64,000 bases of DNA from Cercis canadensis (lineage: Eukaryota; Streptophyta; Magnoliopsida; Fabales; Fabaceae). Every line of letters starts with the position of its first letter. The first letter of the stretch is position 1. Of the stretch, positions 23,402-33,888 are shown piece by piece. The stretch covers positions 248,001 through 312,000 of the forward strand of contig QAOA01005271.1 in assembly GCA_003255065.1 (NCBI GenBank), in the 5' to 3' direction. Under the pieces are notes generated by a model. It was given only the letters and a program-made list of their open reading frames with translations. It ran no database searches and was not told the DNA's origin. Made by a program: the position numbers and the translations under genes.

Positions 23402-24696
23402 ACTATGTAACTTTTCTACTAGTCCTATATAATCTATGGCATGAGTTCCAAGCTCTTCTTCTGTCCACTTCTTTTTCATTTGCCTCTAAGTAATTAATCT
23501 CCACAACTTTTTCAATTGGCTTGCTTCCTCAACTATATTATATTACTATGGTATTAATTTTTCTCTCTTTTTTTATTATCTCTGCGGGGGAATGCATAAT
23601 GCATGGTACATGAAGTAGGTTTCGTGCATGAGATTGGTTAACTGAAGTGATAGAAAAATGATATTTTATAAGAATCCAAATTTCAGACGCAAAGGTTAAT
23701 TAACTTAACATAAAGTTGTTAGACACTATTTTATGGTTACTATAATGTAAGGTTTTGGGTCCTAATAAATATTAATATTACACTTAGTCACATACTAGTA
23801 GTGGGTTTATTTCAGTCTTCTATTTCTTCTTTTCTTTTGAGAAGATGGGATAGATATGAAAGAGGGAGCTCGTGTTCTTTCGAGGGTTTGACTGGCATGG
23901 CAGGCTTGAGCCTCTCATTCATAGTACCTGAATCCTGCTACCTTTTGCAGATTCATTGAAGGCCTTTAATTGCTAGGCCCTCTCTATTATTGTCCATGTC
24001 AAAGAATTAATGAAGTCTCTTAGCTAGGGGTGAGGAATTTTTACCATGTTACGTTGGAGATAGTACCTTCAATTAAGTTGATTTTTTCTTTAAATTTTGG
24101 AGATTTTTTTGGAAAAGGAAAAACGTGTGGTGAAAGTGTTAAGAGAGTTGGAGTTCCAAGTGGTGGTTGTTGCTTCTAGGCCATTCATTTTAGTCATGAA
24201 ACTCTGTTGATATTTTCTTATATGCTTGTACTATGTTGACGCATAGTTTTGCGAAATATCTCCAAGTACACAAGCTGATAAGGCTCTCTCCACTGTACCC
24301 GTTTTGGCCATTAATGAGAAACCAACAAAATCCCTTTCCATTGGGCTTTTGAAGTTACAATAAATCCATCAGCTCTATTTCACCAAAAAAATTTCCCCAT
24401 ATCACTTGTTTCGCCAAGAATGATACAGTTATAAATTACTAGGTCTAAGTTAGTAGGTGTAGGTTTTAAGTTGTTTGTTAGAGATTTTAGCTAGCTAGAC
24501 TGTAACATCTGCGTGGCCATGTGCATAAAATAATAAGTAAAGATATATACACAAACATTTTATCATAATATTTCATAAATTGTACTGCGTATGTACTAGA
24601 ATATAAATTTAATTGATTCATCATATTTTATTTATAGTTATGTACAGAAAATTTGTGAAGTTATCCATCCTCAAAAATTATGTAGGCATTCATATG

Positions 24697-24698
<2 letters not shown>
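23402..24698. other. Intergenic, nothing recognised
   Basis: AT-rich DNA without a supported coding frame or RNA gene. Confidence 0.5.

Positions 24699-24727
<29 letters not shown>
24699..24727. repeat. (CT)n microsatellite
   Basis: An almost pure CT dinucleotide repeat about 150 bp upstream of a TATA-like box. CT tracts are frequent near plant transcription starts. Confidence 0.9.
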
Positions 24728-24730
<3 letters not shown>

Positions 24731-24847
24731 ATTTGTATTTCTTTTCTTCCATAAGCTTCTCTGATTCATGTAATCTTCCTATATAGTTGGGCGGCTTCTG
24801 AAGTGACAACGAAGACACAACACTTTATATGCCCCATGCCAGTGGCA

Positions 24848-24857
24848 TATATAAAAA
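24848..24857 (+). promoter_or_regulatory. Strong TATA-like box without a downstream coding frame
   Basis: TATATAAAAA followed by GGCC and then a GA-rich leader resembles a plant core promoter. No credible protein frame follows within about 1 kb, so if it is active the product would be a non-coding or primary microRNA transcript. Confidence 0.4.
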
Positions 24858-24879
24858 GGCCAAATCCCCTACAGTGCCT

Positions 24880-26066
24880 AGTGAGAGAGAGAGAGGAGAT
24901 AGAGATCAACTTTAATTTACATAACCAAATCTGTCCCTTTTCTTCTACCCATTTCAGGTTTCTCCAGTTTGTGCAAGTGCCAAGTGCTATTCAATAATTC
25001 TCTGGATCAGTAACTCTCTCTCTCACATCATTATCATCATCTCTTTTGTTTCTAACATATGCTTGTCTAACTTTCATGTGATTTTAATTTGGGGATGAAG
25101 GAAACCAGATAAGAAACACACATGATGACCCCAATAGCGGTCTCCTTCAACTGTTCAAACTTTCCTTTCTTTGTAATCTATCATGAAGATGAGTCACATG
25201 CTTGCGTGGCTTCCCCTTCATACCCTCCACCTTTCCTTGTCCAACTTACAAGCAACTTTCCAAATGTAGCATGATCTAATGCATATTAACACATGAAATA
25301 ATGCTATTCCACTTGCATGTTCTCTGTCAATTTCCATTCTTCAACGCAATCATTTAAAGCAATGCCAACCGTAAATTTTGTTTCCAAACTATTGAACCCA
25401 GTCATATATAATTTATTTTCTTTTTCTAATTCTTTGCAATTTGCTCAGTAAACAAAATAGACTGTTGGGTTTGTCTCATCAATTATCTGGCGGATAACAC
25501 CTCTACTCTAACATCCTAAATAAAAGACCTATAATTGTAGCTAGATAATTCAATCTACTAAACTTTAGTTCTTTATAGATTGTTGCATACATAATTTTAG
25601 TTAATATTCTACAGCTATTTGGGCTTAGGTCAAGTGATTGTATGCATAAGGATTTAGATATAGATTTCTAGTTAGTCTTTCTCAATGTGCCGAAATATGC
25701 TAATTGTTCATCCTTAAACCTGCCAAGCCCTATGTAACAATCACATAAAAGCTATATGATCTTAAGTTATTCATTAGCTTTAGCAGAATCTTGTTTGGCT
25801 CTTCTTCTTTCATCTAAGAACATTTGCTTTCTTACGTAGTTAATACTTAATTAGTTATTTAGTACTCATGTAAAACTAATTCGATCTCACACTACGTAAT
25901 AACTTTTTTGCAAATAATGTTTTTAACAAAATTTGCTTTTGGATTGCAATCTCCTCACATACCAATTAATCATATGCTTATTAACCTTTATTATATTTCT
26001 CAAAATTCGTTTATATTCCATTGGTATACCTTGAGATTAAATAGTTAATTAGAAGCATTTGGAGTG
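24880..26066 (+). other. Possible non-coding transcript region, otherwise intergenic
   Basis: CT-rich tracts and a weak foldback are present: about 25095-25120 pairs imperfectly with about 25200-25221 through ATGAAGG, AACCA-type and AAG blocks. I recognised no known mature microRNA sequence here. The 3' part is plain AT-rich DNA. Confidence 0.3.
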
Positions 26067-26368
26067 TATCAAATAGTTAGAATGAATTCCATGCTTTATT
26101 TTGATGCAAAACCTTGAGATATCTAACAGTATATTTTATTATTTTTGTCCTTATGATCTCCAATTTATTCCTAGGATCGCATGATGATTCATATTTTACT
26201 GCTCTAAAGGCACCCACCCCAAAATCACAAATAGATATGATATCATGCAATCCTAGGAAAACAGTGGAGGTTCATAATGAAATAAAAAATAAAAAAATAG
26301 AATATACTGCTAGATATCTCAAGGTTTTGCATCAAAAGAAAGCATGGAATTCACTATAACTATTTGAT
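26067..26368. repeat. 302 bp long imperfect hairpin (foldback)
   Basis: The left arm begins TATCAAATAGTTAGAATGAA and the right arm reverse-complements to TATCAAATAGTTATAGTGAA. The arms pair almost continuously toward a central loop near 26205-26230. Blocks are shared without mismatch, the longest about 27 bp (26097-26123 with its partner near 26312-26338), and a CCTAGGAT block pairs near the apex. I see no flanking target duplication. It may be a foldback transposon or a young microRNA- or siRNA-generating hairpin locus. An 81-residue open frame through it (26114-26359) is probably incidental. Confidence 0.75.
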
Positions 26369-28092
26369 AAATAAGTAACTCCCGTATTACTCCAGACTCG
26401 GATTCTGGAAGCCAATCCGAGCTACACAGCATTTTCCTAGATTAGAATAAGCTAGTCAGAAACAAGGAATATGTCAAAGCAAGCAATCAAGAAATAATAT
26501 GTCTTAAAGTCATTGCTTTGAGTTAGACATACCCTTTTCCTTCTTTTGATCGAAGATAGATATATTACATTATCAGAAATACGTAGGTATAGAGCAAGTG
26601 TAAAGGTAAAGGATAAATTCTATAAGAAGTATATACTGAGTCTTGAACTTGGGTATAGTAATGAAAGTTTTTCACATGCATGATTAATTAAATTATTACT
26701 TATGATCAATTAGATCTAAAGTTTTTTGATGTGAAATTAGCATTATTAAAGTCATTATAAAGATTTCAGTCACATCTTTGAGATTCGCCCAAAAGTTTAT
26801 CCCCCCTTCCCCCAATAAAAGTATCATCAAGCTCATACACTCCAAACCTCACTTTTCGTTCAAGATGAAAGGATTTAAGGAAAATAAAGAACATTACCTT
26901 CGTTCGTATTAATCGTAAGCCCAACAAACTATTACAGACTTTGAAGAAATAAAGAAGCTATTGTGTAATACATATGTATCCTGTAAGAACAAGATTTATT
27001 TCTCCTAATTTTTTATTTGGCTAATTTACGAGAACAAGATTTTGTGAAGATAGATGAACATGCGCTGCAGCATACATCCGAAAGAAAATTGATGCGGCCA
27101 CTTTTAATTATATAAGATTGTTTAATTGGAAGAAAAATCAACAAAGATTTGAAACATTATTTGACACAAAAAGATTCATTTAATCATCTAGTTTCAAGTC
27201 TTATCAATAGCTATATTTGGAAAAGATCAATGAAAAGATCGTCAAACCAACTTCACCACTTCCTCATCATCTCCCCACATTTGCGTAAGAGAACCTTGAA
27301 TATTAATTAAAATTTTCAGCTGACCCATTAAAGTCAGGATATTGCTCTATAACACTACACTATTTTATAAGAAATATTCAAGTACATTGTTCAATGAGAA
27401 GCACATCAAATTTGTGGGTACGAATTTTGAATTTTTAAATAGAACACGAAACACGTGGAGTGCCTATCCTTATGACAAATGGATAGCATTACTATCAAAA
27501 ATGTCAACTCTAATCTTTGGTGTTTAGTCCATCGTGGAAGTTGATATGATGGCAGGAGGTGATCACGACAGATATATTTTACTAATTGTGTATTCTTCAA
27601 TATTTGCTCATATTTCTAAAAGATAATCACGAAGCATTCTTATTATATTGGAACTAATTTGTTCATTTTTTAATTAGATTTGTAGATAATGGTGCTTATG
27701 ACTCCGGATGAAGACATTGATGTTCATGATAATTTATATATAACAATGCAAATAAGATAATTATGGTCATAATATAAGAAGAAAGTATACGGTGGTCAGT
27801 ATCTTGCCAATAAATGTTTCTTGATTTTACCATTTCCAAATATCAATGTGTTTGTGCCTTTACATGTATGTGTATTTTGAGATAGTGGCCACTTCCAATA
27901 AAGTTCTCAAAATATGAAGTTAGATAGGATTGAGTCCAATAAAGTTCTTGTCAACGTATTGAAGTAAGCACCCGTTGTGTTTTCTTTGTTAGTATCTAGT
28001 AAAAATGTTAATGCAGGGGAGAGGTGACTTCATGAACGGAAGTGCTTTGGAAATATTATACTGATCAGTAATTCAGCAAGAGCTCTATAATG
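26369..28092. other. AT-rich intergenic DNA
   Basis: No gene, RNA or element was recognised. Confidence 0.5.
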
Positions 28093-28341
28093 GGAATTGC
28101 TATTTTTATATTTTATTTTATTAATATCATATTTTATTTAATATCTATAATATAAATTAAATTATCATCATTTAATATGAAATTTTTTGATTAATTTTAA
28201 AAACTCTTATTTAATATGCATTTTTTTAATCAATTTTAAACAATTTCTATATTAAATAAGAGTAATTTAATTTACATCATATTTAAATATATTAAATAAA
28301 GTATGATATTAACAAAATAAGATATGAAAATAATAATTTCC
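28093..28341. mobile_element. AT-rich foldback MITE-like element
   Basis: The left end (GGGAATTGCTATTTTTATAT) and the reverse complement of the right end (GGAAATTATTATTTTCATAT) pair. The arms share words such as TTAATATCATA and TTTATTTAATAT over about 100 bp. The interior is AT-rich and non-coding. Target duplication is unclear, so the superfamily is not assigned. Confidence 0.55.
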
Positions 28342-28869
28342 ATTCTTTAACTCGCATGTTAAGGATATATTTGAGAGGAAGAAAAGTGCATGATTTAAAA
28401 GTAATATAATTTATTTATGAATAGTGTGTTTATTAAAAGTGAATATAAGAGAAATAGAGTAGAACGACTGAAAATTAATATAATATTTGAAGAGATACGA
28501 CATGTCTAGATACATTTCAATTTTGATTTCACCTGTACTCATTTTCTATTTGGTGCAAGTCTAGAAATTGGTTGCAGAAGTTGTATCCAAATAATGGAGA
28601 AACTTTAAATGGATGGAGTTTGAAACTCCATAAGGACGGATTTCTTGATTTATAAGTACAAGGGACGTTAAACTCAATACGCTTTAACACTTGGTTTGTG
28701 TCTCCATAACAGCTTGGATTAGAGAACTTGCTTTGCATCTCTTGGTGGTACTTGTTGGTTGAGTATTTACATCCTCATAATTAATTAGGATGATCTTTTA
28801 GAGCCTGAGGCTATGATCATGTGGAAGATATGGAAATATTATCACAAGGTTCACACCTATATATGCTAT
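28342..28869. other. Intergenic, nothing recognised
   Basis: AT-rich DNA with a short open frame at 28529-28738 (-) that has no family motif. Confidence 0.5.
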
Positions 28870-28878
28870 TCGAAGATA

Positions 28879-29675
28879 GGTTTAAATACAATTTCGATCT
28901 TCTAATTTTTGAAAACTCGTAATTTGATTCTTCTCTATTTCGGAGTATAGCAATGATATCCATGTGGTTTTAGTCCCTTGTTAGCTCCATTGACAAATTG
29001 TATTGACATGGTAAGATTTTAATGAGGTAAGAAATTAATGATATATGGCAACATGTTATCTTATCGTGTCATTATCAAATCTTTCCCACATAATCAGTTG
29101 TTAGTTTTGTTAAATATAAAATCATTCATATCATAAGCTTTTGGGTTGAATTGATTATTGACACAGATCGCTTGATTAAAGAGACTCTAATACTATATTA
29201 AGAACCGATTCAACTAAAAAATTTAAATTTTTAGGTTGAATCGGTTCTTGACAAGTTTCATGTTAGCATTAATTTGTCAATAAGAGGGATTAAATTATTC
29301 CAATTTAAAAATTACAAGGACNGATGATATATGGCAACATGTTATCTTATCGTGTCATTATCAAATCTTTGTCACATAATCAGTTGTTAGTTTTGTTAAA
29401 TATAAAATCATTCATATCATAAGCTTTTGGGTTGACTTGATTATTGACACAGATCGCTTGATTAAAGAAACTCTAATACTATATTAAGAACCGATTCAAC
29501 TAAAAAATTTAAACTTTTAGGTTGAATCGGTTATTGACAAGTTTCATGTTAGCATTAATTTGTCAATAAGAGGGATTAAATTATTCCAATTTAAAAATTA
29601 CAAGGACAAAATTTTCTGTGCAATAGAAACTAGACTTAAAAACTAAATTAAAGGGACCAAATTGGTATTTAAGCC
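28879..29675. mobile_element. Mutator-like MITE carrying nested TRIM-like fragments
   Basis: The left end GGTTTAAATACAATTTCG and the reverse complement of the right end GGCTTAAATACCAATTTGG are inverted repeats. The 9 bp flanks TCGAAGATA (28870-28878) and TTGAAGATA (29676-29684) match at eight positions and are the likely target duplication. Inside lie pieces of the TRIM-like terminal repeat in opposing orientations (about 29108-29252). The apparent 797 bp includes a 284 bp contig-join duplication, so the real length is about 510 bp. Confidence 0.65.
29038..29607. repeat. Duplicated contig ends around a single N at 29322
   Basis: Segments 29038-29321 and 29324-29607 are both 284 bases and near-identical. 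They lie within the Mutator-like element and double its interior. Confidence 0.85.
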
Positions 29676-29684
29676 TTGAAGATA

Positions 29685-32537
29685 TTTTGATGGATATCAT
29701 GCTCAGTGTTCAGAATGCTGCCTTGAGGTGGATCATGCTGTTATGCCGCTAGCATTTGTATTGAAATTAAGCTTGTTTACTTTTTAGTCCGTTCCACTGA
29801 TTGATTTGCGTTTGTTTGTTAGTCATATTCTAGCTAGGCTGTCTTACTCCATTCGTTATTGCGTTTTCTGGTTGTCTTAATTAATTTAAGACCAACCAAC
29901 TCATAATCAATGGACAACTTAGAAACGCAACACATATAACCCAACTTCATAACATCGACTTTCCATGTTTGATTCTTTCTTTCTTTAATATTTTCAGTTA
30001 AAATTGTAGCTTTCTTTTATCTAATGAAAAAAAAAAATTAGGAAATCATACCATAGAATATTATAATAAGGTAGCTCGAATTGATATACCATTATAGCTA
30101 CCATGAATAACTAAGTAATTGTTACCACTTAATTTGTTTTATCCAATAGATTACTATTGAATAATTAAGTTTTCCTGCTAAAATAACAGTGATCCTTATA
30201 TATTTAGCTTTCATATAGGACGAGGTACTTGTTCAAAACATGTACTTTCTTAATCTCCCAACTATATTATATGGGCCATTCTAATTTTGAATGATGCTAG
30301 ATGTATAGAAAAAAAATTTACAAGATATCTCTATACAGAATGATATGGTCATGTAGACTTGGAGTTCACTAATTAATCACTCATGCTTTTTCTCTATAAG
30401 ATCCAATATCAGTAGAACCTCTCTTGAAGGTATTGCACATGTAGATGTTAGAAATATTAATCAAAATTGTTGGTGAACCTTCCCTTAATTAATAGCTTGA
30501 ACTTTTGGGGTTGTCAATCTTCACATATATAGTACCAAAATCTCTTTGATCAAGTGCATGCTTAAGACGGCATGTGCAGATATTAATCAAAATTATTTCC
30601 AAGTCTCTCCTTAATAGTTTTAACTTTTTGCATTGTTGATTTCTTGACAGTAGAAAAACACACCATTTTGAGAATAAATAAACACGCAAAAGCGACAATG
30701 GAATGCTCTTCCTTTCTATGTATGCATGTATCTTGTAAATCACACAAGAAAAAAGTTCCATCACGTACTTGTTATGGAGTAATTATTGTATCATTATAAA
30801 TGTATGCACATGTTTGTCAGTTTACTAATTTTAGTGTTGGCTGCTGCAAATATCACTTTTGATTTTGTGGTCCTTGTTGAGCATGTTGCTTTCGTGTTTG
30901 AAAACACACACTAGGTGAATGAATTGCATGCCAACCACCTAACTACCCACTAAACCGTCAACCCCTCATATGGGCAACCTTATGGTCCCATAATATAACG
31001 TAATAAATAAATAATTAATTTGAATCTTGATAAAGACGTCTAGTAGTGGGGATTTGTGATATCTCATACCCCATATCAATTAAATAAGATGGGTGGAAAA
31101 ATGTAAGTCATATCAAAGTTATCAACTAAATGCAATAGTTTCAAAAACCTTTAAAAATCAAATGACTTGTAACTGAATGATATTAAGATTGTTCTCAGAG
31201 TTTATAAGTTTTGTATTTAAACTCAAAACCATAGTCAAAAGTATCAAAAGAGAAAACCTCTAAAAGACCTAGCTAGAGGCCTAAAGGTTTTGTGAAAAGA
31301 ATACTATTATTGTGAAGGTAAGAAAATTTCTTCTTCCAATGTCTCTAATTTAACTTTTTTAATTATAAAAATTGAAGTATTTGATATTAGGTGTTTTATT
31401 GTCATTGTATATTTTTTTTTTCCTTTTTTTAATATATTATACTCTTATGTAACAAAAAAAAAAAAAAAATCATGAGCGATAACTTACCTCAAAGTGAAGG
31501 TGGCAACTTGAACCCATAACAATAGTGGCCGCCCAACCTAGCCAAGAAATGTTTTAACAACCCAACTCGCCCAATAATTTTGTGGTCCTTTATGAATTGC
31601 TTAAAATGGTTTTTAGGCGAATAATGGGTTGGCTGCAGCTCCAATTGAGCCCAATCTTCTTAGCCCAATTATAAGGCCCACTGGGCTAAAGAGCAGTGTA
31701 ATGAGAAAAAAGGGAGGAAAATGGAAAAAGAAAAGATTGCTACAAGAATAGAAAAGTAAAAGTTGATTAATAACTTTCGAAACAGAATTAAAAAAATAAA
31801 TTAATTCTTTTATTTTCCTAATAACTATTTAACAAAGAGAACACTCCCCCATTTAATTTGCTTCTCTTTTTTTTTTTGTCAAAAGTTTTTTTAGGGAAAA
31901 AATTAAAAAGAATGCATTTTCTATCAAAAGTTTTAATAATGTGATTGTTGAATAAAATATTGTGATAAAAATCACTTATCTATCCAAGATTAGTTATTGT
32001 CTCACATCATCTTTAGCAACGAAATTCAAACAAGTTTCCTTGATCAAATATCAAATCTATTTTTTTTTTTGGAAAAAGTTGCACTTTTATTAAATAAATT
32101 TTTACACGATTTTGCAAAAATTTCAACTTCACAACAAATTTACAATTTACAAATTTTTGTAGAAAATTTCAGATATGCATTGGTACACTATTTTTGAAGA
32201 CACACGCTAGTCAATTCCCAAGAAAATGCTAATAGTACAACTCGAGGCCCTAGGGGAGCAAGAAAACAGGCAAACCAAAGCCAATAAATTGAACCCAAAT
32301 ACCTGAACCAAAGCCTATAAAACGACAATGAGTCATGATACACGCTACACGATCATCACTATCATAACAACTGCTATTCTTTTGACTTGTTCCCTCTTTT
32401 TTTGTTTTTTTGTTCAAATATACCAACTAAGAACTAACTACTCTATTATAAAACTATATATATGACCCTTCAAAACAGGATCTCTAATCCAATATAAAAT
32501 TGAAAAAAAAAATGATTCTAAGGAACTTATCTCAAAA
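29685..32537. other. Intergenic DNA downstream of the metalloproteinase
   Basis: No gene was recognised. A diverged local duplication pairs about 30434-30520 with about 30570-30642, sharing ATTAATCAAAATT. A cluster of TGGGC and GGCCCA boxes lies at about 31645-31695. Long poly-A and poly-T runs are present. Confidence 0.45.
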
Positions 32538-33605
32538 TTATATACATGCACATAAACTATGAATGAAAGAAAAGAGAATCAAAGCAGCCAACCTCAAAGA
32601 TTTCACTCTTAAATCTGCACCCTCGTTAGTAGAAATATCAGATTCTAACGATGAACCAAATGTAAAATTTGGATTTGATCCATATAAAGCTTGCACCCCC
32701 TTTATGTCATCCATTTTCAAATCAGCTCTCTTATCTCTTGCTTCCAGACTAGGATACATCACTGCCTCTTTCACCGAACTATGAGACAACCCCAACAAAT
32801 GTCCAATCTCATGCGTCGCAACTGATTCCAAATCAACCGCCACCTCCGATTTCTCCGACCTAAAATCCACCGCCCATGTCTCCGCCGCGTCCAGGTGGAG
32901 CCTCCCGCTCTCCGGTGAAAATGAATGGGCCAACACACCAAGCACCCCATCAAAAGGCTCCCCATCTCCATGGTCACCATTGTAAAACCCTATTTTGATG
33001 TCCGCAAAACCATAATCGTCTGTTTCGACAAAACTAACTGGAATAACTGAAGCCCATCTCGAAAATGCACGTTTAAATGCTTCTCTTATGTCGTGCAAGC
33101 TCAAGCTATTGATCATATACTCTGGAGAGAATGCGTACGTGAGTGACATTGGCATGGGGCGCGCCCAACGAGGTTTTCCTGGAAAATAAAGGTAATGTTT
33201 CGTTGAATGGAAGGAATGAACATGAATTGAATCTGGTACGCCACATCTTGGTGTGATGATTTGAGAAAGTGTGTTGGAATCGAGCTTGCCGGTGACTTGG
33301 AGGCCAAGCTTTTGCTGGTATAGGTTAAGAGCCGATTCGAACTCTGCGTCAAAGACATCGGAGAAAGTGTTGTTGTGCAATGAGATATTAATATAGCCAA
33401 AATGGGAGAAGTACTTTTTGATTTCTGATATGCCGGCGACACTGCTGCCTTTTCGGGCGTCGGCGAGGCGTTGGATGTTATGGTTTTTGAGAGTTATTTT
33501 GGTGACTGGAGGGAATGTGAGTGTTCTTGAAACAATGCATGGGAGTGGAGTGAGGAGGAGAAGGGTGAAGAGGAGGGTGGAAGAGTGTGTGAGTAAGAGG
33601 AACAT
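32538..33605 (-). CDS. MMP: Plant matrix metalloproteinase (matrixin), intronless
   Basis: A single open frame encodes 355 residues, close to the usual length of plant MMPs, which are intronless. Residues 1-26 form a hydrophobic signal peptide. A peptidoglycan-binding-like propeptide follows and ends in the cysteine switch PRCGVPD (119-125), whose C121 keeps the zymogen inactive. The catalytic domain has the zinc site HEIGHLLGLSH (265-275; ligands H265, H269, H275, catalytic E266) and the Met-turn residue M283 in VMYPS. A GDGEPFDG segment (213-220) and histidines 227 and 237 fit the structural zinc and calcium region. A hydrophobic C-terminal tail (about 337-355) suggests a GPI anchor signal, so the enzyme is probably extracellular at the plasma membrane. 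Substrates are unknown. All key catalytic residues are present, so it should be active. No hemopexin domain is present, as expected in plants. Confidence 0.95.
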   Translation of the reverse strand: MFLLLTHSSTLLFTLLLLTPLPCIVSRTLTFPPVTKITLKNHNIQRLADARKGSSVAGISEIKKYFSHFGYINISLHNNTFSDVFDAEFESALNLYQQKLGLQVTGKLDSNTLSQIITPRCGVPDSIHVHSFHSTKHYLYFPGKPRWARPMPMSLTYAFSPEYMINSLSLHDIREAFKRAFSRWASVIPVSFVETDDYGFADIKIGFYNGDHGDGEPFDGVLGVLAHSFSPESGRLHLDAAETWAVDFRSEKSEVAVDLESVATHEIGHLLGLSHSSVKEAVMYPSLEARDKRADLKMDDIKGVQALYGSNPNFTFGSSLESDISTNEGADLRVKSLRLAALILFSFIHSLCACI

Positions 33606-33660
33606 GGTTGTTTGGTGCTTGAGGGTTTGGAGGACTAGAATGAAGCTTTGGCTTAAAGCA

Positions 33661-33668
33661 ATATATAA
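33661..33668 (-). promoter_or_regulatory. TATA box of the metalloproteinase gene
   Basis: TATATAT on the - strand lies about 60 bp upstream of the start codon, implying a short 5' untranslated leader. Confidence 0.55.
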
Positions 33669-33857
33669 AGGGTCAAGTTTTTCGAATAGAGTTTGTTAAC
33701 GAATGATTATAACCATTTTGAACATTTGGATACGATTAATTATTAAGGTACGAACTAATCATAATGTCAAATAATTACAAGAATCAGCTAAACGATCATG
33801 GTTTTGTTGACAGATTGTGGAGCTGCTATGTATGTCTTTGTTGTGCTCCGAGACTGT

Positions 33858-33880
<23 letters not shown>
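33858..33880. repeat. (TA)n microsatellite
   Basis: A pure TA repeat about 250 bp upstream of the metalloproteinase start. Confidence 0.9.
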
Positions 33881-33888
<8 letters not shown>

